Shown here: piece by piece, positions 1 to 13,800 of the stretch
How the letters are laid out: every line of letters begins with the position of its first letter
Position numbering within the stretch: position 1 is the first letter of the stretch
Assembly (NCBI GenBank): GCA_003024785.1
Contig: PUQB01000135.1
Span: 447,244 to 511,243, forward strand
Reading direction: 5' to 3'
DNA length: 64,000 nucleotides
DNA from: Selaginella tamariscina
Lineage: Eukaryota > Streptophyta > Lycopodiopsida > Selaginellales > Selaginellaceae
Notes under the pieces: generated by a model
What the model was told of the DNA's origin: nothing
The model's database searches: none
What the model saw: only the letters and a program-made list of their open reading frames with translations
Position numbers and translations under genes: made by a program

Positions 1-928
1 ACAAGTTCACATTACCTAGTTCCTGAAGGTTCACTAAGGGGTTCTAGAGTTGGCATTTAAGAGCCATATTTGTGCACTTGGTACAACTCTTGAATCTAAG
101 GGCTATGGCATGATAGCCCACATCATGGAAGGTAGTGTCACATGGAGATGTGACACTAGGCTAGACGTCACATAATACAATGTCTGAGGCATGCCCTTTG
201 GGTCATGTCATGGGTTTGTCGCCAAGGGTTAGATACTCTAGTAAACATGGATGCTTGTACTCGCACTAGGGTGCTAAACCTAAGCATCTGCTCAAGGGAG
301 GTTAAGTCTCATAATTAAGTGTGCTTTGGCACATCTGGCTAGGGGGTGATCTAAGGGTTGAACAACCTAAGCTCATTAGCAAAAGCCTTATCATGAGACA
401 CTCGCAAGGTCATGTACTTAGGGTTATCCAAACCTAGCCTTAGGGAGTTTCCTTAGCAGAACATTTGTGTCCGCCTACAGCACACACTCATGTCCTCACT
501 AAGTACTAGCCTTAGGTCTAGGGTATGAATTGGCCACTCAAACCCTTAAGGGTTAGTCGTGGTTTAGGGTACCCCTTGTCGCCCTAAAGGGGTTGTACTC
601 CCAGATGAGGGTGATTCCTCAAGGAATAAGTGACGATGCCTTAGCTCTATCACGGGGGCATGTGTGAGACACATCTTCTTTGTGAGGTTAGGGCATGAGC
701 ATGTCTAGGTTTACTGGGATAGAATCCTAAAGTCTACTCAGGATATCCTCTAGGGTTCGGGGATGGTCATTCTAGGGGACTTAGGATAAGACTCTAAGTC
801 TTTTGTTTAACTAAGCATCTGAGTTAGACTCTTAGGTTATCTTAGAAGACTTAGCATTGCTCACATAGGAAATTGATACTAGAAAGCCACTTGGCAGCCA
901 CGTGTTAGCCCTCCAAGTTAAAACTCTG
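1..928. other. Non-coding flank rich in TTAGGG/CCTTA-like words
   Basis: No coding region with recognisable protein similarity is visible on either strand. The stretch is dense in short words such as cttaggg, taagggtt, cctaagg and ggtttaggg in both orientations, but these are not in a regular tandem array. It may be an old repeat of unknown family or part of the flank into which the Mutator-like element inserted. I see no tRNA, rRNA or terminal repeat in it. Confidence 0.4.
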
Positions 929-970
929 ACACCCTTACTCAACCTAGAATAATTTAGAATATTCTACTCG
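929..970 (+). repeat. Left inverted repeat, possible MULE terminal repeat
   Basis: The segment ending in tagaatattctactcg is matched in reverse complement at 8673-8713. The best part is 22 of 23 positions (aataat-t/c-tagaatattctactcg). The neighbouring cacccttactcaacc aligns to caccattcaac with a short gap. Confidence 0.45.
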
Positions 971-1160
971 TTAACATATATTAAAAGGAAAAACAAATAA
1001 ACTAAAAAGAAAACTAAAATAAGCTAATTAAATTGGTTGCCAACAAGTTTGTGAGTTATGTCTAATTTGATGGCACAATGAAAAGCCCTCTTATCTAGAA
1101 CAATGTCTTCCATTCATATATGTTTTTCTTTGGATGACTAGAAAGATGACGTGTTCTCGA

Positions 1161-1734
1161 TATCACGACCCGATATAGAATACAGGATATGGGTTGTAGG
1201 ATATTCCTACAGGATATGCACAAGATATGCCTAAGAGACATGTGGACTCATCTTAGCCTCTGCATGCATGCAGCCACTTTTAAATGCATGCAACCACTTT
1301 TAGCACTCATGCCTAGATTAGCTCTTGGAGTTGTGAGCATAAAAGCTCGACCTAATTGTTGTACAATCATTACTATCAACACCAGTCTTCTACGATCAAT
1401 CTTTCTTGTCTTGTTTTTTCTTGTTCCTTGCTCTTGCTCTTGTTGCTCTCGGATCCTGTCCTGTTCCTGTTACTCATGGATCCTATTCTGTGCCTTCTTG
1501 TCCTGCTCCTATCTGTTCCGGATCCTATCCTGTTCCTGTCTGTTCTTGGATCCTGTTCTGCGCCTTCCTGTCTTGCTCCTGTCTTCTCGGATCCTATCCT
1601 GTTCCTGTCTTGCTCCTGGATTGTCCTGCGCCTGTCTTTCCTAGTTCCTAGTCCTGCTGCTCTGTCCTGTTCCTGAGTCAAGCCTTCTGTTCTTGGAATC
1701 CTCTCTTTCCTGGTTCCTGGATCGTGGCTTGACA
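1161..1734 (+). repeat. Left LTR of the first Ty3/gypsy element
   Basis: It starts tatcacgacccgata and ends atcgtggcttgaca, matching 6756-7180. It is about 150 bp longer than its partner because of extra short repeats around GGATCCT(A/G)TCCTGTTCC between about 1450 and 1640. Confidence 0.9.
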
Positions 1735-4129
1735 GTTTGATAGTAACTGCTTTCATACTCTTCCGTTTTCCAGCTACTTTTTTTCCTTGATTCTTTTCCT
1801 TCGTTTTCCTCCTTTTTCTTTCATAGATCATGGCTGATTTTGAGCACTTTCAACGCGAGCACCAAATGTTGCTTCATGAGCTGGCCACTTTGCGCCAAGT
1901 GGTCACCGATGCAAGGTTCCACCAATGCGGCACATGCAGCTGCTGATGCATCCTCCAAGGCTGCTGCGCAGGCTCTCTCTCAGGCATCGGTGGTTCCTCT
2001 TCATCAAACTTTTCTTCGGAGCCGAAGTTAGCATGCCAAAAGTTCAGTGGCAATCGTGCCGATTTCCAAGGTTTCCTGAATCAGATCCGGCTCTTGATCC
2101 GCATGCAACCACGCGCTACTCGACTGATGCTCAAAAGGTGGTCTTTTGGCATCCTTACTAAGTGGATCTCCACGGGCTTGGGTTGCCCCCTTGCTGGAGC
2201 GTGACGACCCATTGATGGAAGACTTTGAAGGTTTCGTGGCTGCCTTTGAAGCCTGTTTTGGAGATCCTGATAAGTACCGTTCTGCATGCACGAAGTTACG
2301 GAAGCTCACTCAAGGATCCGACCAGCTTCCGTCTATGCATCCGAATTTCAGCAACTTTGCACGAACATTCCATGACTGCATTGATCGAACACTTCCGTTT
2401 TGGGTTGAGGGATGACGTGAAGGACCTTCTCCTTACGTTACCGGATGCCCAAACATTAGCGGAGATCATGCAACAAGCTGTTCGTTGCGACAACCGTTTG
2501 TTCGAGCGTCGTCAGGAAAGATCCCGTCAGCAGTTCCTGCAAACCAATCCTGCAGCTGTGGTACATGTTCCTGCACCACCTTCTGGAGTAGTTCCTATGG
2601 AGGTTGAGAAATCCAAGCGTGGCTCTCTTTCCGCTGCTGAGAAGCAACGTCGCGCAGTGAGAACCTATGCTTGTATTGTGGTGGAGCAGGACACAAGGTG
2701 GCAGATGTCCTATTAAAGCCAGGAACTTCAAGACGCGTGAAGTTGAAGCTGAAGTTCAGTCGGAAAACTTCAATGTCCACTTCGTCTAGGAGCCGCGAAG
2801 TTGGACGTAGGTGCAGGCTCCATTGGTGCTGCTCATACCATTCCATCACTTAAGTTTCCTGTACACATTCATCTTAATAATCGAGAGCTCATGGAGTTTG
2901 CCTGTTAGACACTGGTGCAAATGCATGCTTCATGGATGACACTTTTGCAACTCAACATGGCATTTCGGTGGTGAAGTTGAAGCGTGCAGTTCCTGTAGAG
3001 GTGGCCGATGGGCGTCTGATTGCTTCTGGCGCAGTTACCCATGCTACCGAACCTCTCTCTGCAGTCATGGCACATTCAACTGTTCAATTTCCTTCAACTT
3101 GATCAAGACTCGGTCGACTCCCATCATTTTGGGCATGCCATGGTTCGTTGTTGCAAATCCGCAGATCGACTGGAGGTCTAGGACGCTCACGTTTTCCTCT
3201 CCGAGCTAGGATCAATCCTGTACCTTCCTGGTGCAGGATACATCCTTAGTATCTGAGGCAGTACAAGCTACAGGATTGACCGTGCCTGTTCCTGTACCAG
3301 TGTTGAAGACTCCTCCTCGACAGGATTCACCTCATGTCAGTTCCTCAGCACATCCGCAGGCTCTCTCCACTCCTGTAAGTTTGCGGTTCCTGTACAGGGT
3401 TCTTCCAATCCTGTATCAGTGTCGAAGGTTCCTCCTCAACAGGATCCACCTCCTGTTGTTCGTCAGCACATTCGCAGGTTTCCACCTTGCTCCACCCTGG
3501 CAAACTCCTGTACAGGATTCTTCCAATCCTGTACACTCGTCAACATCCACACAGGTTTTTCCAATCCTGCTCTTTCTGTTACTCTGCTTCTGTTCCACCC
3601 CCAAGATCCTTCCTCTTTTTCAGTCACAGCTCCCTCCTTCTCCTCTCCGAGTTCTTACCACTACCATGCATGAACTGCCACTGATCCTGCTCCTTCCACC
3701 TTTTTGCCTTTCAAGTAACTCCTACGTCCTCTTCTACCTTTCCTGTATCGACTCTCCTGTTTTTCAATCTCCTTCCTCTCCTTCTCCTTTCCTCCTCTTC
3801 CCTACCATCCAAGTATCACCTTTAAGGACGTTTTTGACAAGCACAAGGCTGCAGTTCTTCCTGTTCACAGGTCCTACGACTGTCCTATTGATCTTGCGGA
3901 AGGAAAGACTCCACCATTCGGACCGATTTATGCATTGTCACCCACAGAGTTGGAGGTTCTTCGTCAGTACATCGAGGACAACTTGGCATCCGGCTTCATT
4001 CGTCACTCAAAGTCCCCTGCAGGAGCCCTATCTTCTTTGTCAAGAAGAAGGATGGGAGTTTACGTTTGGTTGTGGACTACAGGGGTTTGAATCAAGTCAC
4101 CATTCGGAATCGGTACCCGTTGCCATTGA

Positions 4130-4318
<189 letters not shown>

Positions 4319-6755
4319 TGAACGACATCTTTCGTGACTTCTTGGACCAGTTTGTGGTGATCTACCTCGACGACATTTGATTTTCTCCAAGGACCAGGCG
4401 GCACATGACAAGCATGTACGACTAGTTCTACAGCGGCTTCGCGAGCATGGCCTGTACGCGAAGTTGGAGAAGTGTTTTTTCGATAGGGATTCTGTGGAGT
4501 TCTTGGGCTACATCGTCTCTCCTGCTGGCGTTTCCATGGACATGCACAAGGTGAAGACCATCGTGGAGTGGGAGAGGCCCAAGTCTGTACGAGATGTACA
4601 ATGTTTCCTTGGCTTTGCAAACTTCTACAGGCGGTTCATACAGGACTTCTCCAAGCGTGTACTTCCACTCACAGAACTCACCAAGCGCACAGGGTTTTCT
4701 CTTGGTCCGACAAGGCGGAACATGCATTCACAACACTCAAGGACGCCTTCACGACAGCTCCGATTTTAGCACATCCTGACCCTTCTCGTCCTTTCTTCGT
4801 TGAAGCAGATGCCTCGGATTTTGCAGTAGGATCCGTCCTATCACAAGTTGGAGAAGACAAGTTGCTTCATCCTGTAGCTTTTCACTCTCGTAAGTTCCTT
4901 CGGCGGAGATCAATTACGAGATTCATGACAAGGAACTCAAGGCCATTGTGGATTCGTTTGAGGAGTGGCGGCATTTCCTGGAAGGTGCTGCACATCCTGT
5001 ACAAGTTCTTACGGATCACAAGAACCTGGAGTATTTTCAAACGGCTCGAGTTCTCAGTCGGCGACAGGCTAGGTGGGCGGAGTTCCTATCACGTTTTGAT
5101 TTCGTCATCGTCTACAGGCCCGGTTTTCGGAATGGCAAGGCGGACGCATTGTCTAGGCGCTCTTACCTTGCACCAAGCCCGGGCGATCCTGCATTGACTG
5201 TCAAAGGCAAGTGTTGTTGGGTCCTGATCGTTTCCGGCTTGCGGCACTGCAGGTTCATCAGGCTCCAGCAAATTCAACACTCCTACAGGACATCCGTTCG
5301 CAGTTGGCTACAGACGACTTGGCAAAGAATGTGTTCTCACACATTCATCCTGACGTTGCAAGTTCCTCTTCCTCCAGTTCCCGTCAGACTACAACCTGTT
5401 CACCATACAGGATGGACTCCTGTACCGGGAAGGTCTCCTGTACGTTCCTGTTGGTATTTCCAGGACTCGTGTGGTACATGATTGTCTACAGGACATTTTG
5501 GTGTGGCCAAGACAGTGGAGTTGGTGACTCGCAACTATTGGTGGCCTGGGTTGCGAGGTTTTGTGGAAGGTTTGTACGGAGTTGTGACACTTGTACAGGT
5601 CGAAGATGCCTCATCATGCACCCTCTGGTCTTCTTCGTCCTCTTCCTGTTCCTTCTGCTCCTTGGAGATCCATTTCTATGGATTTCCTCACAGATCTTCC
5701 TCCTTCTCGTGGATTCGATGCAGTTCTTGTGGTGGTTGACCGTTTCACCAAGCAGGCTCATTTCCTACCCTGCAACAAGACAGCTACAGGTCAGACAACT
5801 GCCGAGTTGGTGATCCGCGAGGTGTTCCGACATCATGGTCTTCCTGAGAGCATTGTTTCCGATCGAGGTCCACAATTCATGTCCAAGTTTTGGCGAGAGC
5901 TTCTTCGGAGTCTACAGGTTAAAGCGGATCTTTCTTCAGGATATCACCCGCAAACCGATGGGCAGTCCGAACGCACAATTCAGACCTTGGAACAGTATCT
6001 TCGTTGCTTCATCAGTTACCAGCAGGACAACTGGTTGGACCTTCTTCCAATGGCGGAGTTTGCCTACAACAACTCCGTTCACGCATCTACAGGACAGACA
6101 CCTTTCTTTGCTCTTACAGGCCACCATCCACGTTTTGACTTTGCTCCTCCCGCTTCTCCTTCTTCCGCTCCTGCAGTACAGGATCGTCTCAGCATCTTCG
6201 TCAGGTACAGGATGATCTCCAGGTTCATCTTCAGCAGGCACAGGAACGATACAAGCATCATGCTGATGCTCACCGTCAGCCGGCACCTGCATACAAGATT
6301 GGTGATCTCGTGTGGCTTCTTCGTCGACACATTCGCACCAACAGGCCTTCTTCTAAGTTGGATTTTCAACGATTGGGCCCTTACAAGGATGTGGGAGGTA
6401 AATCCTGTAGCTTTCCGACTCGAGTTACCATCCACGGTGAAACTTCATCCTGTGTTTCACACCTCTTGTTGGAGCCGTATCATCCTTCTTCTCTTCCGGT
6501 CGTGTTTCTTCTCCTCCCCCTCCTGTGGTCATTGACATGAACCTGAGTACGAAGTTGCAGCCATCCTTGATTCTCGTCTTCATCGCGCCAACTCCAATAC
6601 TTGGTGGATTGGAAAGGTTATTTGCCTACTGATCGCACTTGGGAACCTGCATCCAACTTACTCCATGCTTCTTCCAAGGTTGCTGCCTTCCATCGGCATT
6701 ATCCTGCTAAACCAGGCCTCAAGACTCGTGGAACTCGTCTTTAGGGAGGAGGTGC

Positions 6756-7180
6756 TGTCACGACCCGATACAGATACAGGATTCCGGATACAGAATACGG
6801 GTTGCAGGATATTCCTACAGGGATATGCCTAGAGGATAAGGGACATGTAGACTCATCTTAGCTCTGCAGCATGCAGCCACTTTTAGATGCATGCAACCAC
6901 TTTTAACACTCATGCCTAGATTAGCTCTTGGAGTTGTGAACATAAAAGCTCCGACCTAATTATTGTACAATTAGTTACTATTAACACCAGTCATTCTACG
7001 ATCATTCTTGTTCTTGTTTTGTTTGTATCTTGTTCCTTGCCTCCTACTCTCGTCTTGCTTTCGGATCCTGTCCTGTGCCTAATCTTGCTCCTAAGTTCCT
7101 AGCTCCTGTCCTGCTCTTGAGTTAAGCCTTCTTGTCTTGGAATCCTGCTCTTTTCCTGGTTCTTGGATCGTGGCTTGACA
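6756..7180 (+). repeat. Right LTR of the first Ty3/gypsy element
   Basis: It starts tgtcacgacccgatac and ends atcgtggcttgaca, followed directly by the CTCGA target duplication. It carries far fewer of the GGATCCT-type internal repeats than the left LTR. Confidence 0.9.
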
Positions 7181-8672
7181 CTCGATGGTTATGTATTATT
7201 CTTGTACGGAAATGCACATGTTCTCTTTAGAATATGATAGTTGCAACTGCATGAGCAGACGGAATATTGATGTTCTCCCAACTGAAGTAAGAACAAGTCT
7301 TTTTGGCAAGCCTCACAATTCGATTGTGGCACTCTGAGTGAATTTCAAATACTGTCATATCAGTCGAACAAATGGTGTAGTAGTGAGCATGACTGCAGGC
7401 TTCATGAATATTGAACCTCAGTAATATCCACTAAATTAGTGAAAAGCCATATTATTAGTATCATCCCAAGTTCTATGCCTTTCAAATCATCACTCGAAGA
7501 ACCAAGTCATCAACTTCAATTTAATGACTTTCAACATATTCAAATTGACACCTCACATGCCTCAAAGATTTTTTATATTGAAGACTTGAAAGACTTTTTA
7601 TATTGATGTCAAGTATCCAAAATGTTCTCCCTAAAAAAAAATAGTTGCCCAATGCCTTTTATCTATAGTAAATAACACCATGATCTTTTTTCTCACACAT
7701 TTCACTCATTATTTCTTCAAAAGAAGCTAAAGAAATGGCTCGAGAACCTTTTATAAAAGATGAATAAGCTCAAAACTTCTGAAAGTTCTCTACTTAAGTG
7801 TCTTATGCAATAACTATGTTCTACTTTGTTAAAAACTTATAGCACACCGTCAACAACATTTTATGCCAATAAAAAAAATAAAATGTTAAGCAACATTCAC
7901 TATTGATTGCATCTTTCAAACATTAAAGAAACCACTCACAATTTATGTCATTCTCAACATCAATCATGCCAAATGCCAAAGGATATAATGCTTCTTTTGC
8001 ATCAAACCATAGCACTCAATAAGTAACCCAAGAAGCAGCCTTGAGATGAGTTCCATTTAGCCCAATCAAAGGCTTACAACATGAGGAAACCGACTAAGCA
8101 TGCTCCAAAAGTAGCGAACAACCACTTGAAGCACCATGTCTCATCTTATTCCATAAATACTTTGCTCTCTCAAAAGCTTCTCATAGTACAAAAGAGCTTC
8201 AAATAAGCCTCTGTGTAATTCCCATGAATCTCTTCAACTACTTATGTTTCCTCTCCAAACTCTCATGTACGATACATTAACACTATCTTCACTCGATCAT
8301 GCTTCTCACTTTCAATCCTATTTCTTTTACCAAGGTTTGTTGAAACCTATCAACAATCCACATGGAGCTATCTTTGTTACTCCCCAAATATGTGGCTCCC
8401 CTACATTGATGAACACTAGTGAAGGTTCAAATAGAACAAGTTGGCCCTTTTTGTAGAACTAGTGCACCTCTAAGGGCAACCTTCACTTTTACAAGTTACA
8501 GTGTACCTTGACTGATTTAAGAGCTTGTAGTGATCATGAATAGCATTGGTTTTGACCACCTTTTGCAACTTCTTAATAGAATCGAAACAATTTTCTATAG
8601 TAATTCTCATCTAACACAAACACTTAATCCCATTTGCTCCAAATTAAATAAAATATTCTAAATTATTTTAAA

Positions 8673-8713
8673 TCGAGTAGAATATTCTAGATTATTTTAG
8701 TTGAATGGTGTTA
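8673..8713 (-). repeat. Right inverted repeat, possible MULE terminal repeat
   Basis: This is the inverted partner of 929-970. Its outward position, beyond the transposase 5' end, is what a MULE terminal repeat would show. No target-site duplication was recognised next to either copy, so the exact ends are open. Confidence 0.45.
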
Positions 8714-10589
8714 AAGGTTAAGTAAGAGTATTTTTATAATACATAAGTGCAAATTTATAATTATAAATCTTTCAAGGGCAAATTGTAATTTTGTAAAGTT
8801 TGATGGGTATAAATATAATTTTTCCTAAATTTAATGCATATTATATCCCTGATTGTATACATATCCATATACATACACATACAAGTGTGTGTATGGGTAA
8901 ATTGATACCTTGCTTACAAAATCAATTGTGAAGCCTTGTAGATTCTACTTAGAATTTACATTTTTAACAATCATTAAAGCTCTATGATCACTGATTAATT
9001 ATATTTAAAATTATATTAATTTTAAATAACAACTCAATTTTCAATCAAACCATATAAAAAACCACATACAAAGCCAATTTATGTACTTTTAATCATTTTT
9101 TAATACAAAATGTAATATTCAAAACCATATTTTAACACTCAAACCATAATTTAAACATGATATTGAACTAAAGCAATATCATTTTCATTATTGTAGTGAA
9201 GTGGAGTAGAACCTGCTATATGATGACTGCTAATAATAGTATGTGCACATGCAATCGTACGCATGGACCTTACAAAAGTAATTAACATTTTCACAATTTT
9301 AATTATATCTAATATACAAAACCACACACATGGTTATCTTGACCATATAAAATCTTTGCACTATGTAAAAACAATATGCATAGAAGAAAAAAATCATATT
9401 AAATTTTTAAAATTAACCCATCCCACTTGATGTATTATAGAGCAACAATACATATAAATATATATACTTTATATTTCACACAAAAATATATACATAGAAG
9501 CAAACCAACAATGAAACTAACCACATCGTTTGTGTTACATATTTAGTGAGAAAATCAATTCCATCGTTTGTGTTCAATATCCATTTACGAAACATGGTGT
9601 ATATCCCCACAAAAGTTTTCAATATATTCTTAATTGCTTTATTTATTTCCTTCAAGTGTGTGTAAACTAGTTCCCCACAAAGAAATGAAACCATTTTCTA
9701 CAACCTATAAGCACATTCACTATGTGTTTTTAATTAGGAGTTCACCAAGCATGTTTTATACAAAAGTTGTATATGTAAAGGTTTACAGTTCTGAATCTAA
9801 ATTCTAAACCCAAAACCCTAGACACTTGACCCCACACCTAGACCTTAAATATGAAACACACTAGTTTTGAATCACATGCTCACTTCTTTTGAAACATGAG
9901 TATGATTCACATACATTCATTCTATTTGGACTCTTTTATAATTACAACACATTTACCTAGTTTATATATATAAAGTTCATTTAAAAATCTTTTTATAAAC
10001 AAAAAATGGGCAAAAAGAATTGATATAACAAGGCATGGACACAACCTATGCATTTACAATACATGAATAAAAGCAAGAATTGAGGTATACTCTTGTATAT
10101 TCTATTTAATTAGAACTTAATTATATTTATTTGTATCAAGGTGAATGGATTTAAAAGATCCAAGTACAAAAAAAATTTGTTACTATGTAAGAGATTATAG
10201 AATACTTGGGGTTGCATTATAAAGGACCCAATTCTTCATTCCCGACCACTTTAAAATCTACAATGCATGAACATAATGCAATTGAGACAATAAATGTAGG
10301 CGGCTATCATACATATACTTATGTTGTCAAACATTATGTAAAGGATGATGTAACTAATGTCTCAACATATAATTAACAATCGGAGTCTAATTCTATTAGT
10401 AAGAAGAAAAATAATATGACCATTATGATGAGAAGTATTCCAAACATTGTACTTGTAGTGGTAAATATTTAAGAATGTAAACAAATAATAAAAGTAATGT
10501 CATTTTCACTAGATTTCTTTGAATGTAACTTATTCTCTTATAGTTTCAAGAACTTGTTTCTTTATTTACTTTGTGAAACATGTGAAATC
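8714..10589. other. AT-rich intergenic DNA, no gene seen
   Basis: Only short chance reading frames occur. No splice-flanked exon, RNA gene or terminal repeat was recognised. Confidence 0.5.
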
Positions 10590-11012
10590 CTACTTCATGG
10601 GGCTTGAATATTGCTTTATGGACTTAAGTCTCACTCCGTGGGCTTAGACTCACTCTTTGTATGGCATGATTATCACTTTGGGCTTGGGATCTCACTTTAT
10701 AAGGCATAATCATCACTTTGTGGGCTTTTTAGCTCACTCCATAGGGCATGACTCTTACTTCATAAGACTTGGAGCCTCACTTGTAGATATGGGAGTCTCA
10801 CTTAGGGCCATGATTGTCACTTTGGGTGCTTGAAGTTGGAACCTCATTTTATAAGTTTGGAGCTTCACTTCATGAGCATAGAATCTCAACAATGACTCTC
10901 TATCCGTGTGCTTGAAGTTGCACTTCATGGGTTTGGAGGCTTATTCACTTTCACTTAATGGGCATGAAATCTCACTTTATATGTTTAGAGTCTCACTTTG
11001 TAGGGCAAGGAT
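10590..11012 (+). repeat. Degenerate tandem repeat, unit roughly 25-40 bp
   Basis: A loosely repeated phrase of the type (a/g)tctcactt-tgtgggct-tgga recurs around twenty times with variable spacing, for example tctcactccgtgggctta, tcactttgggcttgggat, tcactttgtgggcttttt and tctcactttgtagggcaa. The alternation of TCACTT and GGGC(T/A)T words is obvious by eye, but the period is irregular. A few further copies trail to about 11.16 kb. No long reading frame follows it, so it is probably an old satellite or minisatellite. Confidence 0.65.
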
Positions 11013-12686
11013 TTACTTTATAAAACAAATATGAAGTGAACTTTGAATTTAACACATTAAATTCATAATTTTAACCAATAAAGATACACATATGAAGAGG
11101 TAAACAGCTCAAATGTGGCCACGACAGTCAAATCTCACTTTGTAATATTGAAAGTTTATTAAGTAAACTCATGAGTTTTCAAATGTTTTTCCATAAAGTA
11201 TTTGGAAATTAAGAAAACTCAATGAGTTATTAAAAATAAAAGTTTTTAAATGAACATGTCTTAGCGACATATGACTTACTTTGTGAATAGTATGTTTCAC
11301 TTCATGAACCACATACAGTGTGAAATGAAATCATTAAATATTTTATTAACTATTTAATCTAATGATAGGGACATTATACAATATGATTGTATAATGTCCG
11401 TGCTATGTATCATGGTGTAATTAATAATGTTAAAGTGTAATTTAAAATTTGTGATACATCATCACTTTTAATCACACTTATATAAAAATCAAGTCTTTAT
11501 CTGTGTGAAACTTTTTACATTCTATTTTTATGTTCAGATTTAGAATAATAACTTAATTGTTACTTTAGCAAATGAATACCATTTTCAAAATATATAATAT
11601 ATATAATGTCAAAAAGAAAATTTGTATATGGATCTAATCTAATATAAGCAAAATTATATTTATGCCCTTAAAAAACTTTCTTATTTACATATGTACTCCT
11701 AAAGTCTTAAAATTATATTTTTATATGTGACACTTTAAAACTTCATATAATTTAGTTAAATATATTTACCAAGAGAAAATTTTTATAATTAATTTGAATT
11801 CATAGTATCTAACCCAAAACCATAATCAATATTGTGTGTGTGTGTGTGTGTGTGTGTTGTCTATAGATATATATATTGCAATACAATATAGTTATGTAAC
11901 AAGATTATGGCATTCACAAACAATTTGTTATTAAATTTAGATTTATTCATTCATTCTATTTCATTACAACTTCTACATATTAAATATATAAATTTAAATA
12001 GTATCATTGTATTTCATTTCAAATTACAAGTAAATAAAAATATTTTATTAGGGTTTAATACATATATGGATTTGCTTAAATAAAAATCTATATTAAACAC
12101 TATTAGAAATATTATATGAAGTTTAATTGTTTCATTTTTAACTATTCTTAAAATTTATTTATTCATTTACAAATTTTGTTTAATGATTAATATTAATGCT
12201 AAAATTAAACTTATCTACGGTTTGACTTGTTATATTTCCTTTTATTTAAATTTTGAAGTGTGTTAAAGTTTATGCAAATACTAATATGTATATATCCACA
12301 TTTTATTTACTAGACTTCATACTTTAAAGTTTTAGAATGGTGTAGATTTAACCTTAATAATCTTAAACCTTTTTAAGTTTGATGATAAATTTTCTTTACA
12401 TTTTAGGGTTTATACCTTTAACAAACTTTAATACAATTTATAAAAAATTAATATTGAACTGAACTTTAGTAAATACATGTAGGTTTTTGACTTGACAATG
12501 TATTGGTCATTAGATGAAAAATCTCATATCTATATAATATTTTAATACACTTTTATGAATATATGAATATACTTCTATCCATTTCCAGAAATTTATTAGT
12601 TACTAGCAAATATGCACTTTATGAACATATACTTTTATCCATTTCCTAACCGGTTAGTATAAATTAAACACAACACACACACACAC

Positions 12687-12726
<40 letters not shown>

Positions 12727-13370
12727 AGGTAATCTAATTTTAAAAACCTTTTGAATTAGGAATCTCAATAAACTTGTCCTCACAAACTTGAAATCATAAC
12801 AAACCAGAAAGTCGTTTCATATAATCTTTGATCACTTTAATTTAACTAATATTAATGAATTAATAAAAATAATTTTAAAAGATTAATATCTAGCACTTCA
12901 AATAATGTATAACTATATGAAATTTAAATAATTTTATTACAGTAGATAGTAAATGTATAACTTCAATATATATAATCTTCTCCCTCCATTCGCAGAGCTA
13001 TTCCATACATACATACATATATAAGATTACGGAACATCGTTATCTAATGTGCACACCTTTTGAATAGTTATACAGGTCTTAACTTACCAATAATGAGTTT
13101 TAAATACGAATGCAACCAATAACTTAAATATAATTTTGTAAAATAACAATAAAATGATTTCAATTAGTTTCATTTAACTTTTAAAATAAATTCTATAAAA
13201 AATAAATAAAACTACAACATTCCGAAACATTTAATACGACATCCGAAACTTGTCCATTTATTATATACAATCATTATTTTATAGGTTGTACCTCTATCGT
13301 GATCATATACATGGTTTAGATTTAAATTCAAATTACAGAAGTCAAACAATGTGCCACATCATATTTCCAC
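11013..13370. other. AT-rich intergenic DNA with microsatellites, no gene seen
   Basis: It holds a (TG)n run near 11,835-11,857 and a self-complementary CA/TG block at 12,669-12,724. The rest is AT-rich DNA without recognisable coding potential. Confidence 0.5.
12669..12724. repeat. Self-complementary (AC)n-(TG)n microsatellite
   Basis: A run of CA repeats is joined through an ATG centre to a longer run of TG repeats. A single strand could therefore fold into a hairpin with an arm of about 10 bp or more, and the duplex is of the alternating purine-pyrimidine kind that can adopt Z-form. Confidence 0.9.
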
Positions 13371-13375
13371 ACCAG

Positions 13376-13533
13376 CCAATAAGTACACATGTATGACGCT
13401 GATTCGCCAATGTGGTAGACACGTGTTAAGGCAACCCGTGCAACCACGCGCCACCCACATTTCCAAATTTGTTAATCACAAAAATCCAATCGTGGGTCGT
13501 CTATGAGTACAGTTATACTATAGCTCTATATAG
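13376..13533 (+). promoter_or_regulatory. Likely core promoter of the transferrin gene
   Basis: A CCAAT box (13376-13380) is followed by a TATATAG element (13527-13533) about 270 bp before the start codon. Downstream, ctg/gtaagt at about 13572 and cactgcag at about 13721, or ttcatttcag at about 13784, look like donor and acceptor sites. They suggest a spliced 5' leader before the ATG at 13801. This is a sequence-pattern call only. Confidence 0.4.
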
Positions 13534-13800
13534 CCTAGCCTTACATCAATATTCTCAAATTATATAATCCTGGTAAGTATATATCTATAACATCCACTAT
13601 ATAATCTCTCTCTCACTGATTACATACATTTTTATATATTTGCTCTGCTCCTGCATTATCACTAACAGTTAAATTGCATATGTCCTTTGTTCTTCTCGTT
13701 CTTATCTGACTGATCACTGCAGGAGATACTGTTCTCTCTTAACTCTCAACACACACGCGCACACACACGTACTTCTTCATTTCAGGTGTAGATTTAGCTA

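Noticed and set aside
1376-1831. Arg/Lys-rich minus-strand frame in the left LTR
   Set aside because: It comes from the low-complexity GGATCCT/CCTGTTCC repeats of the LTR and has no support elsewhere.
11835-11857. TG runs and their complements as terminators or hairpin RNA genes
   Set aside because: They are simple microsatellites with no flanking stem structure or conserved RNA features.
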